Below are positions 1-11,105 of a stretch of DNA of 64,000 bases, one piece after another. Position numbers and translations under genes: made by a program. The first letter of the stretch is position 1. The number at the start of each line of letters is the position of its first letter. Below the pieces are notes generated by a model. The model did not search any database and was not told where the DNA came from. It saw only the letters and a list, made by a program, of their open reading frames with translations. The DNA comes from Buddleja alternifolia (lineage: Eukaryota; Streptophyta; Magnoliopsida; Lamiales; Scrophulariaceae): contig CM033394.1 of assembly GCA_019426215.1 (NCBI GenBank), positions 38,190,423 to 38,254,422 of the forward strand, in the 5' to 3' direction.

Positions 1-765
1 CTCTTTTTGGACCAGAATCTCACCCATTGGTCAACAGACACTTGGGAATATTGATTCACCTTGGAGCCTCCTAGAAGTAAATGGTAGGCGCAGAATAAGT
101 ATTCACATGAGCGATGGAGAAATATGTGCCCCTTTTCGTCGACACCAGTGAACTCCGTGTCATTGGGAATGACTTCGTCGTAGAAGAGTCCAGTCATGGG
201 AAGACCTTCGAGGGCGTATAAATCCCACAGAGATATCGAAAACTCGCCGATGGAAGTCAGCATTGTATTCGTAGTGGGACACCAAGCCTCGGAAAAGGCT
301 TTCATGATGTTCGTGTTTCGGTCGTAAGTATACATCGAGGCATACACTGCATCGTAGATCCTGGCAGCCAGTAACTTTGCATCGGCTAAGGATGTCCTCT
401 GTCCACTCCCAGTAGCCTTTGATGTAGTGGAATTCACCAAGGAACTTGATGTCATCGCCAATCCACTTCGCCTTGTCGTCAATAATGTTACGCCCCAGTG
501 TTGGCAAAATGAGTGGCTCCTTCGATGGTTGGTGGTGAGCAGCTCGCAGACTCCATGTCTTAGTTGTTTTGTTCAAATTAAGTTCTTGACACCATTCCCC
601 CATGGACAATGAGTTCGTCAAACTTGGCCATCGTTTCGCCTTTCTATCGACAAGAGGAGTATGAATCGGGAGATGTACACCTTCCTCCATAGGTTGATTC
701 TCATCGCCAAGAATAACCAAATAGGCTTTCCCAGAAGAATATGAAGCATTCTTGAAGTAAACCAT
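1..765 (-). pseudogene. Plant mobile domain (PMD) protein, frameshifted, runs off the left edge
   Basis: The minus strand reads from an ATG at 765. It has the N-terminal pattern of transposon-associated PMD proteins: a VYFKNASYSSGK start, then TPLVDRKAKRWPSL, TWSLRAAHHQPS, PLILPTLGRNI and KGYWEWTEDILSR. Near 380 the family reading moves to another frame and continues as RIYDAVYASMYTYDRN, EAWCPTTNTM, SLWDLYALEGLPMTG, FYDEVIPND and CEYLFCAYHLL to position 1. The change equals one extra base or two missing bases. The domain is common in plant retroelements and MULEs and also occurs in the host MAIN family; its biochemical role is not settled. The frameshift and the unseen C-terminus argue for a decaying transposon gene. 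Family membership rests on recalled motifs, not a search. Confidence 0.7.
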
Positions 766-1596
766 GGTGAACTTGGAAAAAAAAGTGAGTTTACAAGTTA
801 TCAGATTCTTGAAAATAATTTCGAAAGAAAGAAAAAAAAAGCAAGGAAAGGAATAAGCTAAATTTAATGGATCATAATCAGTCATTCCTTTGCATTAAAT
901 TTAGAAAAGTTCCCAAATTGTCTAATTTTGCCAAGGATGTCAAAATAAAAATTATAATGTTATCCTCAAAATTTGGAATTAAATTGGAATTTTCTTTAAT
1001 TAAATGCAAAGGAAGATTCTCAAACACATAATAATAATATCTCTATGCAATAACCAATAATAAACATACATGCTGTGAAAAAAAAAAAGGGGGATACAGT
1101 ATTACTGCTGGTCACGAAACGGTAGAAAACTACTCACAAAACACTGAATCAGTGATAGTGGCTCTAAACAATAACTTTCAAACGAGATGAGACTGCAATG
1201 GCAATGCCAAAAGAATATGTTGTGTGGACTGACTACAGAAATAAATCCACAAAAAAACCACAATTGATCATACAATTGGAACACATCAAGTAACATCCAT
1301 ATTAATCTAATCCATACATGCAAAATAATAAAATCTTAAATATATAAAATACATACCAGAAAAAAAGCACTAGGATGAAATCCTGGAAATTTTTGTAAAA
1401 ACTCTTGTATCTTTGCCATTTGAAATTACAAGGAGTCTATTTGTTGCAAATACGTCTTGTTCTGCTCTTTGCAAGCCTCCGTTTCTTTCTTTTGATCATC
1501 TAGTTTCTAAGTTATGAATAATAATTCTTCATTTATTTTAAATTTATATAATGATTTTGATGGAAGATTAATTGACTGCTCGGCTAAGCTAAAAAG
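766..1596. other. AT-rich interval, nothing recognised
   Basis: Short open frames on both strands have no recognisable motif and biased composition. I see no gene, repeat family or RNA here. Confidence 0.5.
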
Positions 1597-2031
1597 TTAA
1601 ACATCATGACAAAATCCACAAACAATGCATTGTAAAAAATCCTTACCAACCTTAGCGTGGCCTCCGTTTCCGTACTCCACCACGCACTCAACCTCCTCGC
1701 CGTCGAGATTGCGGAAGCCGTCGGATTTGACCGATTGATAAACGAACAGATTTTCAGTTCCATCCTCAAGTGCTATAAACCCAAACCCCTTTTCATCGTC
1801 AAACCATTTAACAGATTTTTGGCTCAACTTTTTTTGTTTTGCTATGTGTGTTACTGATTGAGATCCATGGGGAGAGTGATGAGGGTAGAGAGATAAGGTA
1901 AATGGCGGAGACAACAATGAGAGAGGGGATAATCTGAGGTAAATGGCAGAGACAATAATGAGAGAGTAGGGTAAACCACCGGCGGGGTTGTGGTGGTGGG
2001 TAGGGTTCAAGGATTTTTCCCCCTTCTTCAC
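1597..2031 (-). pseudogene. Cold shock domain fragment (truncated CSP/GRP2-like)
   Basis: A 144-codon minus-strand frame has a recognisable cold shock domain at residues ~72-128. It starts KSVKWFDDEKGFGFI, with RNP1-like KGFGFI at 81-86, then LFVYQ at 95-99 (RNP2-like; the family usually has LFVHQ) and SDGFRNLDGEEVE. In plants such domains bind RNA or single-stranded DNA as chaperones and are followed by glycine-rich segments with CCHC zinc knuckles. None follows here: the frame ends soon after GGHAKV. No in-frame Met lies just before the domain, and the first 60 residues do not look like the family, so the frame's start is probably not biological. I call it a broken or captured fragment. A splice donor (GGTAAGG) near 1645 leaves open an unseen second exon. 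Confidence 0.6.
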
Positions 2032-2321
2032 TTTGCTGTATAAATGTTGTTTAGAGAGTTCTTAATAATTTTTGATATGTTTTGCTTTAATATAATTTAT
2101 TTATCATTCTGATTTAATTAATATTTTTTCATTTAATTTGGATAAATAGTTATTATTTTTTATTTAAAATATTCAAAATTTAAAATCAAGATAAATTAGT
2201 TAACAATATAATTTAATTCAAGTGAAAAACTAAGTGATAATCATTAATCATCTTGTCACAATGGTCGTTTTGTTCAGTTTACCAATCTATATAATTGTTT
2301 CTTAACCTAAATATTTGTAGG

Positions 2322-2793
2322 GCCGAAAGACTAACCAATTTAATCGATTAGTCAAATATGTGCAAAAAAGTTAAACTATTCGAGCTCGACTCGTGTTCAG
2401 CTCAATTAAAGCGACTTGATTAACGATCAAACGAAATTCAAACACAAATTGTGAAGCTGTATAATAACTCACACAAGCTTGAACAACAATTTGTTCGATT
2501 CGACTCGACTAGTTACAATCCTAAATATACGATTTAATAATCATATAAATAATTTTTCAATGATAGTCATCAAAATAGCACCAATCTTTATATATTAGAT
2601 TATTTTTATTTACATAATCAATATTCGTGTCTTGGCACGGGATACCGACTAATATATATATATATAATTGGACCACTCGAGATCCAGAAGTGAGGGAGCT
2701 GGCGCTCGACCTCGACTCAATGGGAAATTCAAGCTCGTGAAGCTTGACTCCAGCTCGATTCGAGCCGACTTGACTCGAGTTGCACCCCTAATT
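2322..2793. repeat. GAGCTCGA/CTCGAC-rich dispersed repeat (hAT-like, non-autonomous)
   Basis: The segment is dense in GAGCTCGA, CGACTCGA and CAAGCTTGA motifs and ends TGCACCCCTAA, which resembles hAT termini (CAGGGGTG type) in reverse. Related copies lie at 3203-3700, 24640-25023 and ~26030-26175. No coding frame is present. The left boundary is uncertain. Confidence 0.5.
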
Positions 2794-2867
2794 AAGAATG
2801 ATCAACATGACTTCGGTTGCACCCTAAACAAGTTGTAGTCCAAGTTTGTTTAAATATTATTACAAAA

Positions 2868-3140
2868 ATAAAATTGAAAGTAACTGTGAAAAAATGGGTT
2901 AAAAAATACGAGAATAGGAAATAATTGAATTTGTAGATGGACAAGTATAATATGAATAAAAATAAATTATTCACGAGTAAAACTATGGCTTATTTTCATA
3001 TAAATTTGAGAAATATTTTGCTTGCACTTGATATAATTTTATAAAAATAATATTTTGTATTAGTCTCTAGTCGACAATAATTACTATTTTGATAAATTAT
3101 CATCATTCGTAGGTTTTAATTGTATAATACCGAATCAATA
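2868..3140. repeat. Diverged third copy of the kinase-upstream repeat
   Basis: This stretch aligns by eye to 6290-6540 and 45085-45330. Shared landmarks are a GTGAAAAA(T)xGG segment, ATTATTC(A/G)xGAGTAAAA, TATAAATTT, TTGACAATAATTA and ATTGTATAATAC. It is either a dispersed repeat or a remnant of an older kinase-unit duplication. Confidence 0.5.
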
Positions 3141-3202
3141 CTCTAAACTGTAAACCTTAAAACCTAAACCCTAAACCCTAAACTCTAACCCCTAAAACCT
3201 AA
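3141..3202. repeat. Short interstitial telomere-like repeat (CCCTAAA variants)
   Basis: A run of degenerate CCTAAA and CCCTAAA units, with two perfect adjacent copies near 3166-3180. A second short patch lies at ~9264-9315. Both are too short and degenerate to be a telomere. Confidence 0.6.
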
Positions 3203-3700
3203 ATTAGGGGTGCCCACAAGCCAAGTTCGAGCTGAGCTTGACTTAATTTCTCGGCTCAAGTCTGAGCTCAACGAATCTGAGAAAAATGAACTTGAGCCTT
3301 AATTCGTCGAGTCTAGTCGAGCTCGAAGCCAAGCTCAGAAAAAAAAATGATACAATAATGATTCGAGCCGATTTTACTCGAGTTGCACCCTGAATAAGTT
3401 GTCGTTCAAGTTTGTTTGAATTATTATCGAGTTTTAAAATTTATGTTTGAGCTTTGTTTGATTGTTAATTGAGATGAACTCAAACTAGCTTTAATCGAGT
3501 CGAAATGAGTTGAGTTCGAGTAGCTTGATTTTTTGCACATATTTTATCAATTTTTACTAATCAAGTAGAGCTTGAGCCGAATTTCAAACTTATAATTGAA
3601 CCCAAAAAGATTTTTCAAGTTTGGTATGATGTGGTAATGAACCGAGCTCAATCGAGTTTTTAGTGAAAGATCTCGAGTAGTTTGGTTAGTTTATTTAATC
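3203..3700. repeat. GAGCTCGA-rich dispersed repeat, second copy
   Basis: It begins TTAGGGGTGCCCAC, a hAT-like end that mirrors the terminus at 2793, and continues through GAGCTGAGCTTGAC and CGAGCTCGAAGCC motifs to about 3700. The orientation is opposite to the 2322-2793 copy. There is no coding potential. Confidence 0.5.
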
Positions 3701-3739
3701 ATATGTATACCAAGAAGTAAATGAATGATTAGGCAAACA

Positions 3740-4279
3740 ATGTTGTTCCTGTAATATAAAAATAAAAACATAATAAACACAAATAACGTCGTTTGTTAGA
3801 AATGCGAGAAAATTGATATTTATTGTAACAAATTAAATTCTCACAAAGTTTACACCTTGGAGGGAATACTAAAACAAAAAATGAAAAATTGAAATGATTG
3901 GGAGGGAAATAATGCTTCGTTTTTTTGTGAGGAATTCACTTTTTCTCGCATTAAATTAAGTTATTGCGACGTCGAAGTATTCCTCACATTAGTTAAGATT
4001 TAATGTGAGGAAAAATGAGCGCGTTGCATTAGCGGGCATATAATGCGAGAAAATCTATTGTTAGTATAAGTCAACACTTATTGCGAGGAATTTTGGTATC
4101 TATTGTGAGCAGTTAACGTCCTCACATTAGATGGACTCTATTGTGAGGAAAGTCAATTTCATCACAACATGTGATATGTGATGTGAGAAAACAAAATTTC
4201 GTCACATTAATGCTTTTCATGTGACGAAATTTAATTCCTCACAAAAGTTTTGTCACATTAGAAAACAATTTTTGTAGTG
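3740..4279. mobile_element. CACTA-type element end with GTGAGGAA subterminal repeats
   Basis: The right edge reads TTTTTGTAGTG, the inverse of the CACTACAAAAA terminus of CACTA elements. The preceding ~500 bp repeats TTGTGAGGAA, TGCGAGAAAA and CTCACATTA motifs in both orientations, as in subterminal transposase-binding arrays. No matching CACTA left end is seen, so this is a truncated or eroded copy. Confidence 0.55.
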
Positions 4280-4485
4280 ACACCCGTTGATCCACGCCTG
4301 GGCACCGTCTTGTCCGCGCCTGGGCGCGTGTCTTCGTCGTGTCCGCCTCAGCTTCGAATTACCGAGCCTGGACGTGAGTTGGGCTGCGCCTGGGCGCCGT
4401 GTTGTTCGCCCAGCAACTCTAAAATGTGTCTTAGCCCATTTTCTCCTTCCTTTGGCACGTTGATTTGTCTCCACACTCAAACTCA
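4280..4485. other. GC-rich unidentified fragment
   Basis: About 200 bp is far more GC-rich than its surroundings, with repeated GCGCCTGGGCGC-like motifs. It sits between the CACTA end and the start of duplicated segment A. The composition suggests a foreign transposon fragment, but I recognise no family. Confidence 0.35.
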
Positions 4486-4509
4486 TCATCAGAGTACTCC
4501 ATAAATTTT

Positions 4510-5099
4510 GGGAAAATTACTAAAAATCCCCATAAATTAAAATTTTATATACAAAAAACCCATGAAAATATTTTTCAATCTCAAAAATCCATCCTACAAA
4601 CTTTTCATTCCGAAAACCTCAAAAATTAGGATTAACAACTTTTTGGACTAAATTACCGTTTATTTATTAAGTGTAGAAAAGATCAATTGATTTTTTTTAT
4701 CAAAATTGTTTTATTTTAAAAAACTTAAATTGATAAATTGTGTAATAAAGATTTTATTTTTCAAAATTAAGCTTTTAAAGTATTTTTATATAATTTATTT
4801 ATGATTTTAATATGGTAATTATCTAAAAATATATTTTGTAGATTTTTTATAAAAATTAAAAAAAAATTGAAAATTTAAGATTAAAATCATAATTAGGACG
4901 ATTATCAATATGAAAGTTGTAAATAAATAAATTTCTACATGAAAGTACAATTGATTAATTTTAAATTTATATGGCTAAGGGCGATATTAAGTACATAAAT
5001 TTATTAATCCTAAATGTTGGGGGGTTTTGGAATAAAAAGTTGGTGGAATGGGTTTTTTGGATGCAAAAGTAATTTTAAGTGGGTCTTAGTAATTTTCCC
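4510..5099. mobile_element. MULE-type MITE, GGGAAAATTACTAAAAATCC family
   Basis: The termini GGGAAAATTACTAA and TTAGTAATTTTCCC are inverted. The flanks carry similar 9-mers, ataaatttt and tataatttt. Copies of the same family are at 41749-42333 (orthologous site), 36608-37767 (split by a TRIM) and, more diverged, ~43809-44350. It has no coding frame. Confidence 0.65.
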
Positions 5100-5337
5100 T
5101 ATAATTTTGAATGAAGGATTTTAATAAAATTATAACTGTTTTTTATATATTAATGAAGTAATTTCCTGAGATTTTGTCATTATTTTACTACTAAATCTTA
5201 CTTATTTTATGTTTCTCACAACAATTTTTAATCATATTATTCAAGCTACCCTGTAATATTATTAATCGACAAATACAACTATACAAGCAACACCGTAATA
5301 CATGAAAATGTAAAGAAACCCCTATATATACAATAAA

Positions 5338-5467
5338 GGGAAAACTACACATAGACCCCTCACTTATCGTGCATTTACCAGAATCACCCCTAATTTATTG
5401 AAAATTATCAACACACCTTCTCAATAGTCTATTTATAAGGTTCAAAGGGTCTGCGTGTAATTTTTCT
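5338..5467. mobile_element. MITE, GGGAAAATTACACATAGACC family (short copy)
   Basis: It begins GGGAAAACTACACATAGACC and ends GGTCTGCGTGTAATTTTTC. It is orthologous to 42556-42718. Other members are at 38638-38964 and 49965-50223. Confidence 0.55.
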
Positions 5468-5600
5468 TAAAATAAATACCACTAAATCATCCTAAAAGTT
5501 TTTAAATTTTGCAACCCGACTCCGACTTGAAATTTAATATCTTCAATATAAGTAATGATGGCAATTGAATCAAAATGAAGAAGAAATTGATTTAACTTAC

Positions 5601-5757
5601 TAAAAAGAATCTTGTCGAGGCTTTGATTAACCACATATTCATAAACAAGAAGCTTTCCAGCATCATGCACGCAATATCCCACCAAATTCACCACATTTCT
5701 ATGTTGCACCCAAGCCAGCAGTTTTGCCTCATTCTCAAACTCTTTTCTCCCTTGCAA
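5601..5757 (-). pseudogene. Truncated kinase exon 3 (copy A)
   Basis: The minus strand encodes [20 protein letters not shown], then [19 protein letters not shown] and NQSLDKILF, nearly identical to exon 3 of the intact kinase at 42853-43063. It differs by a W for R and a G for E. The same splice donor follows at 5600. The exon stops at ~5757, before the part that holds the invariant VAVK lysine, and exons 1-2 are missing. It cannot encode an active kinase. Confidence 0.85.
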
Positions 5758-5758
5758 T

Positions 5759-6254
5759 CAATGGCGGACCTAGAAATTTGGGTCAGTGCGGGCACTAAGG
5801 ACGGAGCCAAGAATTTTATTGAGGGGGACGAGATTGTTGTGATATAGCTATACAATTTGTTTTTTGCCAAATAGACGAAGGATTTAAGGGGGTGCGGGGG
5901 GCTCGGCCCGGCGGTACGGGACGCTATATTTATGGAGGAAAATATAATAAAGAACTAGGTTCAATTACAATTTTTGACATACTTTATACTCTTATATCTC
6001 TTTCTTTATAGCCAGGATTTTGGGTTTTGGGGGGTGGGGGAAACTCAAAGTAAAGAGAGAAAACGTGATATTTTTCGATCTTGAGGGGGGCGAAATTCAA
6101 ATATAAATAATTTTGTAAGGTAAAAAAATAATTTTTCAAAATTGAGGGGGGATGAGCTCACCCTCCAGATGGAAATTGGAATTGAGGGGGGCCTTTAAAA
6201 ATTTGAGTGGGGGCATTAATGTAATTTATAAATTAAAATAAATAATTATGTATA
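5759..6254. mobile_element. Degenerate non-autonomous element(s) replacing the kinase 5' end
   Basis: The sequence between the two collinear parts of copy A has no match in copy B. It contains repeated GGCGGACC/GGAGCC, TTGAGGGGGG and GGGGGGCGAAATTC phrases typical of degenerate non-autonomous plant transposons. Exact ends and superfamily are not clear. Its insertion coincides with loss of ~2 kb (43013-45055 in copy B). Confidence 0.4.
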
Positions 6255-6812
6255 ATATAATAGGAGTATATTATAAAATTTTATTGAAAGTTACGGTGAA
6301 AAATCGGCTAAAAAGTACGGCAACTGGAAATATACGGATTCGTAAGTGTACAAATACAAATTAATTATTCGGAAGTAAAAATACGACTTATTTCTATATA
6401 AATTTTTAAGATTTATTACTTGTACTTCCTTTTAATTTATAAAAATAATATTGCGTATGAGTAGTTGACAATAATTAATATTTAAATAAATTATTAACGT
6501 TCATAGAATTTAATTGTATAATACTCGATTAGCTCTTATAAATATATCAAATATTTTTTGAGTTTTAAATTTAAAAAAATTGCCTAAATTAGAGTATTAT
6601 TCGTCAAGTATTATACAGGATACTTAAAGTACGTAAATTAAACAATTCAATTCAAAAGTACAAGTATTATTCATTACGTTCATAATGCATACAGAAAACG
6701 GAAGTATTTTTCAATTATATGTATGTACGTGAATTATACAGGCATAATACGAGATTTAACAAACAACTTTATATATAAATTTTGAAACTACCATTTCGTG
6801 TGTCATTTTCAC

Positions 6813-7443
6813 ACACACACACACACAAATTTATATATTGATGTTCACCAAAAATGTTTAAGGGCATTACGGTAATTACACATATCCCCTGCTCGGGTCG
6901 GGGCACCACCTGTGGGTTAAAGACCGCGAGTAATATACTAGTCAAGTCCAAAAGAGTTGACGACCCATTAAGAATACCTGGGCTATTTTTATTAGTCCAA
7001 GGGTTATATTATGATGATGGGCTACTGACAAAGTTAAGCCCACAGCCCATAGCCCATACCCCACTGCCAGCTCCATATAAATATCTGAGAAGAGATGGGA
7101 AAGGCTCATTATCTACTCCCCTAGTAAAAATTCATTGGCTATTTAGAGTAACCCCATAAAAGAATTACGAACAGACTTGATCCCTATTCATCGAATACAT
7201 AAGCAGCTCACTAAATTTGAATGCAGTCTATACATTCATCAACCTCCAACCTAGTTTGTCGTGCGTTGGATCGATTCCATCACTCCCACGTGGTCAATCA
7301 CGTGTTATTCATTGACTGACGATTTTTACCATTATATATATATATATATAAACATACACACATATATATCAGTAAAATTAAGTCTTAAATGTCTCAATAT
7401 TTAAGAATGGATAGAAAATTAGAAAGTTCAAACGGAGAAGAGA
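6813..7443. mobile_element. Insertion in copy A, probable solo/partial LTR
   Basis: It is absent from copy B, where the flanking sequences join near 45603. It begins with a (CA)n run. It contains a promoter-like segment (CCATATAAATATCTGAG near 7071) and a tail that resembles LTR R/U5 sequence (CGTGCGTTGGATCGATTCC). Clear TG...CA ends and a TSD were not found, so the LTR call is tentative. Confidence 0.4.
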
Positions 7444-7985
7444 AATAATGCCCCAATGTCACGCATCCATTTTTAAGATAAAGTTACTGGGACTACTTTA
7501 TTCTGTCTATTTTATTCTAAAATAATAGTACTAAAACATTGGAATAGAGACTATTTCAAAATTGTCGATCAATGTGGCTTTCCTTTTTGAAACATATTCA
7601 ATTGTTTACGAATTTGTGGTCATTGAGTTTTCCATTTAACTATGTTGCTTACATATTATGATTGCAATAATCAGACCGAAAGTTTTTCTTCCAATTTATA
7701 ATTTTTAAGCAATAACATTGAATTATTTCCAAACCAAATAATATGTGCGTTATGCACAAGTATAACATTAATATACAAATTAATTTGACGAACAATTTAT
7801 AGGTAACGAAATCGGAGGAAGTGGAGCTGGAACATGTAGGCGTATTATAAAAAATCATGCATATTTAATAGTTTTTAGATGCGAACCGACTGAATTCGGT
7901 CTCTAAACAGAGACCGAATTAGCGACCGATATGAGTTCCGTCTCTAAATCGGTCGCTAATTTGAAAATTAGAGACCGATTGATTT

Positions 7986-8630
7986 CCGTCTCTAAATCGG
8001 TAGCTAATTGGTTGATTTACTCCCCTAAGTTAGAGACCGAATAATTCGGTCTCTAATTTTCAAATTAGCTACTGAATTAGCGACTGAATTAGAAACCGAT
8101 TGATTTCCGTCTCTAAATCGGTAGCTAATTGGTTGATTTACTCCCCTAAGTTAGAGACCGAATAATTCGGTCTCTAATTTTCAAATTAGCTACTGAATTA
8201 GAGACCGATTTAGAGACCGATTGATTGCCGTCTCTAAATCGGTAGCTAATTGGTTGATTTACTCCCCTAAGTTAGAGACCGAATAATTCGGTCTCTAATT
8301 TTCAAATTAGCTACTGAATTAGCGACTGAATTAGAGACCGATTGATTTCCGTCTCTAAATCGGTAGCTAATTGGTTGATTTACTCCCCTAAGTTAGAGAC
8401 CGAATAATTCGGTCTCTAATTTTCAAATTAGCTACTGAATTAGAGACCGATTTAGAGACCGATTGATTGCTGTCTCTAAATCGGTAGCTAATTGGTTGAT
8501 TTACTCCCCTAAGTTAGAGACCGAATAATTCGGCCTCTAATTTTCAAATTAGCTACCGATTTAGAGACGGAAATCAATCGGTCTCTAATTCAGTCGCTAA
8601 TTTGAAAATTAGAGACCGATTGATTTTCGT
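7986..8630. repeat. 121-bp tandem repeat array inside the CACTA element
   Basis: The phrase (c)cgtctctaaatcggtagc recurs at 7986, 8107, 8228, 8349 and 8470, exactly 121 bp apart, and again near 8627 after an inverted stretch at ~8550-8620. Each unit contains the palindrome GAGACCGAATAATTCGGTCTC. Confidence 0.85.
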
Positions 8631-8853
8631 CTCTAAATCGGTAGCTAATTGGTTGATTTACTCCCCTAAGTTAGAGACCGAATAATTCGGTCTCTAATTT
8701 TCAAATTAGCGACCGGATTTAGCGACCGAGATGAGCATCAATTTTTCATTATTATTTGGCGACCGATTCTGCGACGGAATATAAAATTATATTTTAGAGA
8801 CCGATTCCGCGACCGAATTATTCGGTCGCTAATTAGGGGTTATAAATATATAT

Positions 8854-8908
8854 TTGTATATGTGTATATGTGTATGTGTATGTGTATGTATATGTTTATG
8901 TTTATATA
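8854..8908. repeat. TGTATG/TATG microsatellite
   Basis: A run of GTATGTGTATGTGTATG-like units inside the CACTA element. Confidence 0.7.
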
Positions 8909-10194
8909 TTAGGAAAAGAAGATTTACTCATATCTTTACCTTCCACAACAAACTTTTCATTTTTTGGTCGCTTTTCTTGTTGATGATATGATACTGTTGG
9001 GGCTATTTGAGAAAGTATATTTAGCGATCGAAGGTGGTCTCTCTTGATCATTAAACTTAGCAAGAAAACTAGTGAAGTAAACCTCTGATTTTTTGATTGA
9101 AAATGAACATTTTTAGAATTTATAAGAATTCACTCTTTCTGTGCGAATTTGCTAAAGAAGAAATAAGTTTAAAGAGTGCATTGATGTGGAAGAGAATTTA
9201 TGGGGGTGGAGTTTGAGGATTTTCTTTTTGTGTGTGAATGGGGTTATCGAATTTGTTTGACTCGATGCCCCCTAAACCCTAAGCTAACCCCTAAACCCTA
9301 AACTAACCATGAACCCTAAACTAATCTAAGCCCATATAAAGTGAGAGTGAAGTTGTGATATCTAATGGGGTAATTTAGATACCTAACTAACCCTGAAACC
9401 TGAACGCTAATTGAGACCGAATTCGGGTCGGTCTCTTTTTCTTAAAAAGATATCCAATGGGGTAATTTAGAGTAAATTAGTGACCAATTCAGAGACTGTA
9501 TTAGAGACCAATTGATATATCTAATATATATTATAACTTGGACAAATGTCACTTATAGTCCCTAAAGTATTCAATTTGTCTCACTTACGTCCCTAAACTA
9601 AAATTTGTTACGCTATCGTCCCTAAAGTAATAATTTCGTCTCACTTTAGCCCTTTTATGTCAAAATTGAACCTAAAGTAAGAGTAAAATGGTAAAATTAA
9701 GTTTTTTGGTCCTTTTTTGGAATTTTTCGACTGAATCCGACAGCTGTGCGCATTTGTACGAGAAAATTCATAACTAATTGTAGAAAACTCGGATTCATGA
9801 ACCGTTTTTTTTCCGTGAAAATAGACACATAGGGATATCCACACATATATCGTAAATAATCAGGAGATATATAGAACAAAACAGTTTTGCATTCAAAGTT
9901 AGAGAAAAATCTGTCGCTGAATCCGACAGCTGTGCGCATCTTCACAAGAAATTTCGGTCGTTAACTATTTTTAGAGACCGAATTTTGGCTTTTAGAGACC
10001 GATTTGTCGGTCTCTGATGCCCTGTGTTCTTGTAGTGATAGACTTACATATAATTAGCAAAATCAAACATGAAATAATTATTTTAATATATAACTTATAG
10101 TTATTTTCATGCAATATAATCTTGATAAAAAAACCAAAGAATTATTTCATGTAGATATATATGGGTTTGAGCACTATATATCATCAGTCATATA

Positions 10195-11105
10195 AGACCA
10201 TCTCCAACCTAGAGCCATTTTGGTTGGAGATGGTTGAAATGTCGTGGGTTGGACCTCCAGGCTCCAATCCAGGGCAATTCTGGCACAAAAATTGGCGCTT
10301 TGTACACTGGAACGTCAAATTTGGCATGCCACTGTAGCTTGTGTTAATTTTGGTGCAAGCTATTATATTTCTTTATTATTATTTATAGTTTATTTTATTT
10401 TATTTTATTCTTTTGCAATCTAGTTCCCAAAAGTTTAGGAAGTTACAATTATGTCCAATGAATGTAATTTTTTTTATTCAATTATATATGATTTCACATT
10501 AAAATTTAACTATAAATAATAATATATATTAAAACTAGTACAAAATTCATATTTCATAAATTAAAAATGTTGAAATATTTATTAAACTTATATTAATATT
10601 ACATAATAATACGAATACATAATTCTAATACAAACTAATAGAATACGGCAATGAGAAATTAGACAAATAACAACAACTTAATAAGGGGTATATCGGTTTC
10701 GACTCCACCAATATTATTAAATAACAAAATATATTTAATTATTTTTTATTTATTTAGAAAAATACTAAATAACATTTATGGTTGTAATTAATTTTATGAA
10801 ATTCAAAAATAAATAAAATAATTTTAATTTTTTATTATTATTAAATAATAAAATGTATTTTAATTGTGGATTTTATTATTAATATTATAAAATAACAAAA
10901 TATATTTTTTTGGATGAATATGTAGAAAAACTTAAAGTTTTGGCCTTATTTGTGAAATAGGGGTAAAAGTATAAAAAGAGGGGTAAAAAGGAATATTCTT
11001 TTTGGTGCAAAATATAGTCATAGGTTGAAGTGAATTTATTGTAGCAACACTAAAGTTACGCAAAAGTTGCACCATTTTAGTGTTTATGGGTAGGAATGTC
11101 ATAGG
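10195..11105. mobile_element. MITE with AGACCATCTCCAACC end (copy A; matches 46688-47711)
   Basis: The left end reads AGACCATCTCCAACC. The right end is the degraded inverse, clearer in copy B as GGTTGGAGATGTCTTAGG. It is present at the same place in both duplicated copies, so it predates the duplication. There is no coding frame. Confidence 0.5.

Larger units (their letters stand above)
4486..5758. repeat. Duplicated segment A1 (matches 41727-43012)
   Basis: The segment is collinear with the intron 3/exon 3 part of the intact kinase gene. It starts at a shared AGAGTACTCCAT and ends inside exon 3 at CTTGCAAT, where the two copies diverge abruptly. Both copies contain the same two MITEs (4510-5099 and 5338-5467 here), so those insertions predate the duplication. 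Confidence 0.8.
7884..10037. mobile_element. Non-autonomous CACTA element in copy A
   Basis: The right end reads GTTCTTGTAGTG, the inverse of CACTACAAGAAC, a classic CACTA terminus. The body is built from GAGACCGAAT, CGGTCTCTAA and TTAGCGACCG motifs in both orientations, as in subterminal regions. Copy B has the unoccupied site near 46528: its flanks match 7883 on the left and ~10038 on the right. The left terminus lacks a recognisable CACTA, so it is eroded or truncated. No transposase frame is present. A short telomere-like patch and an unrelated repeat (~9530-9960) lie inside. Confidence 0.7.

Noticed and set aside
3141..3202. Subtelomeric location suggested by CCCTAAA repeats
   Set aside because: Only a few degenerate units, in two separate places inside repeat-rich DNA. 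Such patches are common far from telomeres.
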